Of a stretch of DNA of 22,912 nt, positions 19,529 to 22,912 are shown in pieces. Position numbers and translations under genes: made by a program. The notes beneath the pieces are model-generated. The model saw only the letters and a program-made list of their open reading frames with translations, did no database searches and was not told the DNA's origin. The stretch is taken from the IMG/VR virus record IMGVR_UViG_3300025890_000171, positions 1-22,912 of that record. The stretch is one strand, 5' to 3'. The first letter of the stretch is position 1, and every line of letters begins with the position of its first letter. Source of the stretch: a virus.

Positions 19529-22461
19529 TGGGTTGGAATCCTTTAAAAGCTGTTAAAAGTTTTGTATCTGATGCTGTTAATTTTGTATCTGATGCTTTTG
19601 ATTATACTGTTGATTTAGTTGTTGATGTTGTTGAATCAGCTATTGGGTTTTTAACACCAGAAATTGATGTACCTGATTTTGGAGAAATTAATGCAGACCA
19701 AACTGCAAAAGGCGTTTTAGTAAATAAATTTAGTGCTAATAGTTTTATACCAGTCGTATATGGTACAAGAAAAGTAGGTGGTAATGTTGTATTTTTAGAA
19801 ACATCTGGTGCTGATAATCAATATTTATATATGGCTATTATATTAAGTGAGGGTGAAATAGATAGTGTTCAAACATTAATAGTAAATGACCAACAAGTGA
19901 CGTTAACTGGTGCTTTAACTAATGGAACACAAAGAAGTGTAGCAAATTCAGATGCTAACTTTTATGATGGTGGAAGTTTAATAACAGTACAAGCACATTT
20001 AGGGTCAGATACACAAATAGCATCAAATTTATTAGACCAATTAGGTTCTTGGACAACAAACCATACATTAAGTGGATTAGCATATATAGCTTTAAAATTT
20101 GAGTGGAACGCTGATAAATTTGGTAGTTTGCCAAAAGTTCAAGCAGTTGTTAAGGGTCGTAAAGTATACAACCCTAATTTAGATGACACTGTTGCAGGTG
20201 GAAGTGGTAGCCATAGAAAAGATGATAGTTCAACTTGGGCATATTCAGATAATCCTATTATTCAATTATTAGATTATTTAAGAAATAACAGATTTGGAAT
20301 GGGCATTGCCAATAGTTATTTTGATACCAATTTTGCAGATTGGCAAACAGCAAGTGATGTTTGTGATACTCAGATAACACCTTTTAGTGGTGCTAGTCAG
20401 ATAGATTTAATGAATAGTCATGCAGTTGTTGATACTTCAAAAAAGGCTATTAATAACGTAAAAGATTTTATAAGAGGTTGTAGGGGTTATTTAAATTTTA
20501 CAGCAGGTAAATATAATATATTAGTTGAAACTACTGGTTCAGCATCTATCAGCCTTACAGAAGATAATATTATAGGTGGTATATCTGTTTCAAGTAAAAG
20601 TAAAAACTCAAGATATAATAGAGTTATTGTCACATTTATAAATCCAGATAAAGATTACCAATCGGATACAGCACAATTCCCACCAGTAGATGAAACTGGT
20701 TTAGTTAGTGCCGACCAACATTCAACAATGAAAACAGCAGATGGTGACTTACTATTAGAGGGTCGATTTGATTTTTCTATGCTTACAAGCCCATATCAAG
20801 CCCAAGAAATGGCTGAAATTATATTAAGGAGGTCAAGAACCAGTTTAGATATTTCTATTCAGTCAGATGCATCAGCATTGGATTTAGCAATAGGAGATAT
20901 AGTTAATATTACTCATGCTACACCAAGTTTTTCAGCAAAACCATTTAGGGTACAAGGTATGACCATAAATAGTGATATGACTGTTAGTTTGCAATGTACT
21001 GAACACCAAGACAGTTTTTATACCTTTGGTTTACAAATAGCTGTTCCAGAAATACCAGACACAACGCTTCCGAACCCATTTTTAGTACAATCACCAAGTA
21101 TTGAAGTTTCAGATGAATTAAGAGTTTTAAATGAAGAAGCTATAAGTGTCTTAATAGTTGATGTGGCTAGTTCAGATTTATTTACAGTTGATTTTGAAGT
21201 ACAAGCCAAAAAAACCACAGATGCAAATTATATTAATATGGGTAAAGCTAGTGGTAAAAGATTTGAATTAATTAATGTTAAAGATGGTATAGCATATGAC
21301 GTTAGAGCAAGAACAATAACGTCTATCAGTAGGTCTGTATTTATAGCCACAACCCATCAGATTGTAGGAAAAACTGCACCACCAGAAACAATTACAAATT
21401 TTTCAGTTAATATTGTAAATACTGATGCACATTTATCATGGACACCAGTAGGGGATTTAGATTTATCACATTATAGAATAAGACACTCAAGAGATACTAC
21501 AACAAGTGCAACATATGCCAATTCAGTTGACATAGAAGAAAAAGTAGCAAGACCTGCAAATACTGCTGTAGTTCCTGCAATGACTGGTACATATTTTATT
21601 AAGGCAGTTGATAAATTAGGTAATGAATCACTTGATGCAACAAGTAGTGTTGCAATTATTGAAGATATTAAAGGTTTAAATGCAGTTGTAACTACCACAC
21701 AAAACCCAACATTTTCTGGCACTAAAAATACCACAGTAGTTGTAGGGAATGAACTTAGATTAGGTACAAGTATTTTATTTGATAGTGGTGCAGGTAATTT
21801 TGATACAACTGGTGGTTTATTTGATGGTGGTGGTGGTAAAATAGCATCTTCTGGTACTTATGATTTTGATAATTACGTTGATTTAGGTGCAGTTTTCACA
21901 AGTAGAGTTACACAAAATGTAGTAATGAGGCGAGTTAGTTTTGGTCTTTCATTTGATGATGCTACTGGTAATTTTGATGACCGAGAGGGTTTGTTTGATG
22001 GAGATACTAATGAATTTGGTGACACAAATGTAGAAGTCCAAATTGCTACAACAGAAGATGACCCCTCAAGTGGAAGTCCAACATACACAGCATTTAGAAA
22101 ATTTATTGTTGGTGATTATAAAGCCAGAGCATTTAAATTTAAAGCATTATTAACAAGTAAAGATTCAGAAGCATCACCAAGTGTTAGTACTTTATCAATA
22201 GAAATAGATATGCCAGACAGAGTTATTGCTGATAATGACATTGTAAGTGGCACTGGCTCTAAGGCTGTTACATTTAGCCCAACATTTAAAGGGTTGCAAG
22301 GTATAGGAATTACTGCTCAGAACTTGGCTAGTGGAGATTATTATGCTATAACATCAAAAAGTACTAGTGGTTTTACAATTACTTTCTATAATAGTAGTAA
22401 TAGTGAAGTAAATAGAACTTTTGATTATGTGGCTAAAGGATTTGGCGAATTAGTAACATAA
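19528..22461 (+). CDS. J-like central tail tip protein
   Basis: A 977-residue protein. Residues 5-45 form an amphipathic, hydrophobic helix with an internal repeat (SFVSDAVNFVSDAF). Residues about 65-450 match J-type hub domains: VPVVYGTRKVGGNVV-like IPVVYGTRKVGGNV, LSEGEIDSV, PIIQLLDYLRNNRFGMGI and the GDIVNITH strand. Residues about 615-712 are a fibronectin type III domain (PPETITNFSV, LSWTPVGDLDLSHYRIRHS, YFIKAVDKLGNES). Then two similar turns, GNFDTTGGLFDGG and GNFDDREGLFDGD, and an end TFDYVAKGFGEL. It should form the tail tip that binds the host receptor, with specificity in the C-terminal part. Confidence 0.88.
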   Translation: MGWNPLKAVKSFVSDAVNFVSDAFDYTVDLVVDVVESAIGFLTPEIDVPDFGEINADQTAKGVLVNKFSANSFIPVVYGTRKVGGNVVFLETSGADNQYLYMAIILSEGEIDSVQTLIVNDQQVTLTGALTNGTQRSVANSDANFYDGGSLITVQAHLGSDTQIASNLLDQLGSWTTNHTLSGLAYIALKFEWNADKFGSLPKVQAVVKGRKVYNPNLDDTVAGGSGSHRKDDSSTWAYSDNPIIQLLDYLRNNRFGMGIANSYFDTNFADWQTASDVCDTQITPFSGASQIDLMNSHAVVDTSKKAINNVKDFIRGCRGYLNFTAGKYNILVETTGSASISLTEDNIIGGISVSSKSKNSRYNRVIVTFINPDKDYQSDTAQFPPVDETGLVSADQHSTMKTADGDLLLEGRFDFSMLTSPYQAQEMAEIILRRSRTSLDISIQSDASALDLAIGDIVNITHATPSFSAKPFRVQGMTINSDMTVSLQCTEHQDSFYTFGLQIAVPEIPDTTLPNPFLVQSPSIEVSDELRVLNEEAISVLIVDVASSDLFTVDFEVQAKKTTDANYINMGKASGKRFELINVKDGIAYDVRARTITSISRSVFIATTHQIVGKTAPPETITNFSVNIVNTDAHLSWTPVGDLDLSHYRIRHSRDTTTSATYANSVDIEEKVARPANTAVVPAMTGTYFIKAVDKLGNESLDATSSVAIIEDIKGLNAVVTTTQNPTFSGTKNTTVVVGNELRLGTSILFDSGAGNFDTTGGLFDGGGGKIASSGTYDFDNYVDLGAVFTSRVTQNVVMRRVSFGLSFDDATGNFDDREGLFDGDTNEFGDTNVEVQIATTEDDPSSGSPTYTAFRKFIVGDYKARAFKFKALLTSKDSEASPSVSTLSIEIDMPDRVIADNDIVSGTGSKAVTFSPTFKGLQGIGITAQNLASGDYYAITSKSTSGFTITFYNSSNSEVNRTFDYVAKGFGELVT

Positions 22462-22474
22462 AGAGGTAAAAAAA

Positions 22475-22912
22475 ATGACACAACATGATTTTGTAATAGA
22501 AGATCAAACATTTCCTAGTTTTAGGTCAGATTTAAATGGTGCTTGGTCAGCAATCGTTTCACAAAGTAGTGGAGGTACTGAACCTGCTACAAAATATGCT
22601 TATCAATTATGGTATGATTCTGGAAATAATATTTTAAAAATTAGAAATGCTGATAATGATGCTTGGATAAGTTTATTTACATTTGACCAAACTGCCGACA
22701 CAGCCGAAGTTTCAGCAGGTGGTGGTGCAGGGTTCTTTCAAGGCGATAACGGAACAACTGGTGATTCAACAAATGGCAAAAAAGATATTTTTAGAACCCA
22801 CGAGCAAGAACTAAATACAAATACAACTATAGCATCTGGAGATAATTGTGGTTGTTTTGTTAGTCTTTCAATAGCATCTGGTGTAACTTTAACCCTAAGT
22901 GGAAATTTGGTG
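22475..22912 (+). CDS. Tail fibre protein, 3' end outside the window
   Basis: An open frame of 146 codons running off the window end, starting ATG 22475 behind an AGAGG site. It begins MTQHDFVIEDQTFPSFRSDL and includes YQLWYDSGNNILKIRNAD, then GGAGFFQGDNGTTGDSTNGK and FRTHEQELNTNTTIASGDN. The run from FFQGDNGTTG onward is a recurring block of marine phage tail fibre and virion proteins, followed by a beta-solenoid-like segment (IASGVTLTLSGNLV). It should be a tail fibre or receptor-binding accessory. Total length and receptor-binding end cannot be seen. Confidence 0.75.
   Translation, partial: MTQHDFVIEDQTFPSFRSDLNGAWSAIVSQSSGGTEPATKYAYQLWYDSGNNILKIRNADNDAWISLFTFDQTADTAEVSAGGGAGFFQGDNGTTGDSTNGKKDIFRTHEQELNTNTTIASGDNCGCFVSLSIASGVTLTLSGNLV

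Noticed and set aside
643-22088. All long open frames on the - strand, such as those at 3700-3894, 12748-13062, 14242-14553 and 21471-21734
   Set aside because: Each lies opposite a well-supported + strand gene, has low-complexity or hydrophobic translation without motifs, and lacks ribosome sites and neighbours on that strand.
1-22912. CRISPR array, insertion sequence or integrase attachment site
   Set aside because: No spaced direct repeats of 25-40 bases, no transposase or integrase gene and no terminal inverted repeats were seen; the only tandem repeats are short and inside genes.

Overview
The window looks like part of the genome of a tailed phage (or prophage) with a long non-contractile tail. 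It carries a terminase, portal, HK97-type capsid, tail tube, frameshifted tail chaperone, tape measure and a lambda J-like tip protein, all on the + strand and packed end to end. The DNA is AT-rich and uses the ordinary genetic code, with TAA, TAG and TGA all serving as stops. Low GC, many overlapping starts and stops (TAATG, ATGA), and small proteins that I recognise from marine metagenomic phages suggest a marine, low-GC proteobacterial host such as the SAR11 or SAR116 groups. The host call is inference. No integrase, repressor, tRNA, polymerase, lysis gene or CRISPR array is visible.

Region 1 (1-5123) is the early/replication part. It holds a small lipoprotein, an HNH nuclease-like protein, SSB, a winged-helix (HTH_39-like) protein, a RecB/Cas4-like PD-(D/E)XK nuclease and a DUF1376/YdaU-like replication initiator, with six short unknown genes between and after them. 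A 147-base gap before the initiator (3285-3430) holds a perfect palindrome and a strong hairpin. The initiator gene contains five copies of a 12-base AACCTAG repeat followed by C-rich and AT-rich DNA, an arrangement like the lambda origin inside gene O.

Region 2 (5124-5271) is non-coding and holds a conspicuous nested stem structure just upstream of the small terminase gene. It is a candidate packaging (cos/pac) or regulatory site.

Region 3 (5272-13441) is the DNA packaging and head module: TerS, TerL, portal, five small genes (three of them very basic, one zinc-ribbon-like, one a probable virion surface protein), a MuF-type head protein fused to a zinc metallopeptidase domain, a small acidic gene directly after it, scaffold and major capsid protein. 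An intrinsic terminator with a GAAA loop follows the capsid gene. The metallopeptidase domain and the acidic gene share a clear drop in GC, which makes them a candidate toxin-immunity pair carried on the virion.

Region 4 (13488-22912) is the connector and tail module: a Pro/Glu/Lys-rich protein, head-tail connectors, tail terminator, a 58-residue gene, tail tube, a G/GT chaperone pair made by a -1 frameshift at AAAAAAC, tape measure, two tail-tip hub proteins, a 977-residue J-like protein and the start of a fibre gene cut by the window end. The new observations are the MuF-metallopeptidase/acidic gene island, the in-gene iterons, the structure before TerS, and three genes shorter than 60 codons at 8193, 9363 and 15159.
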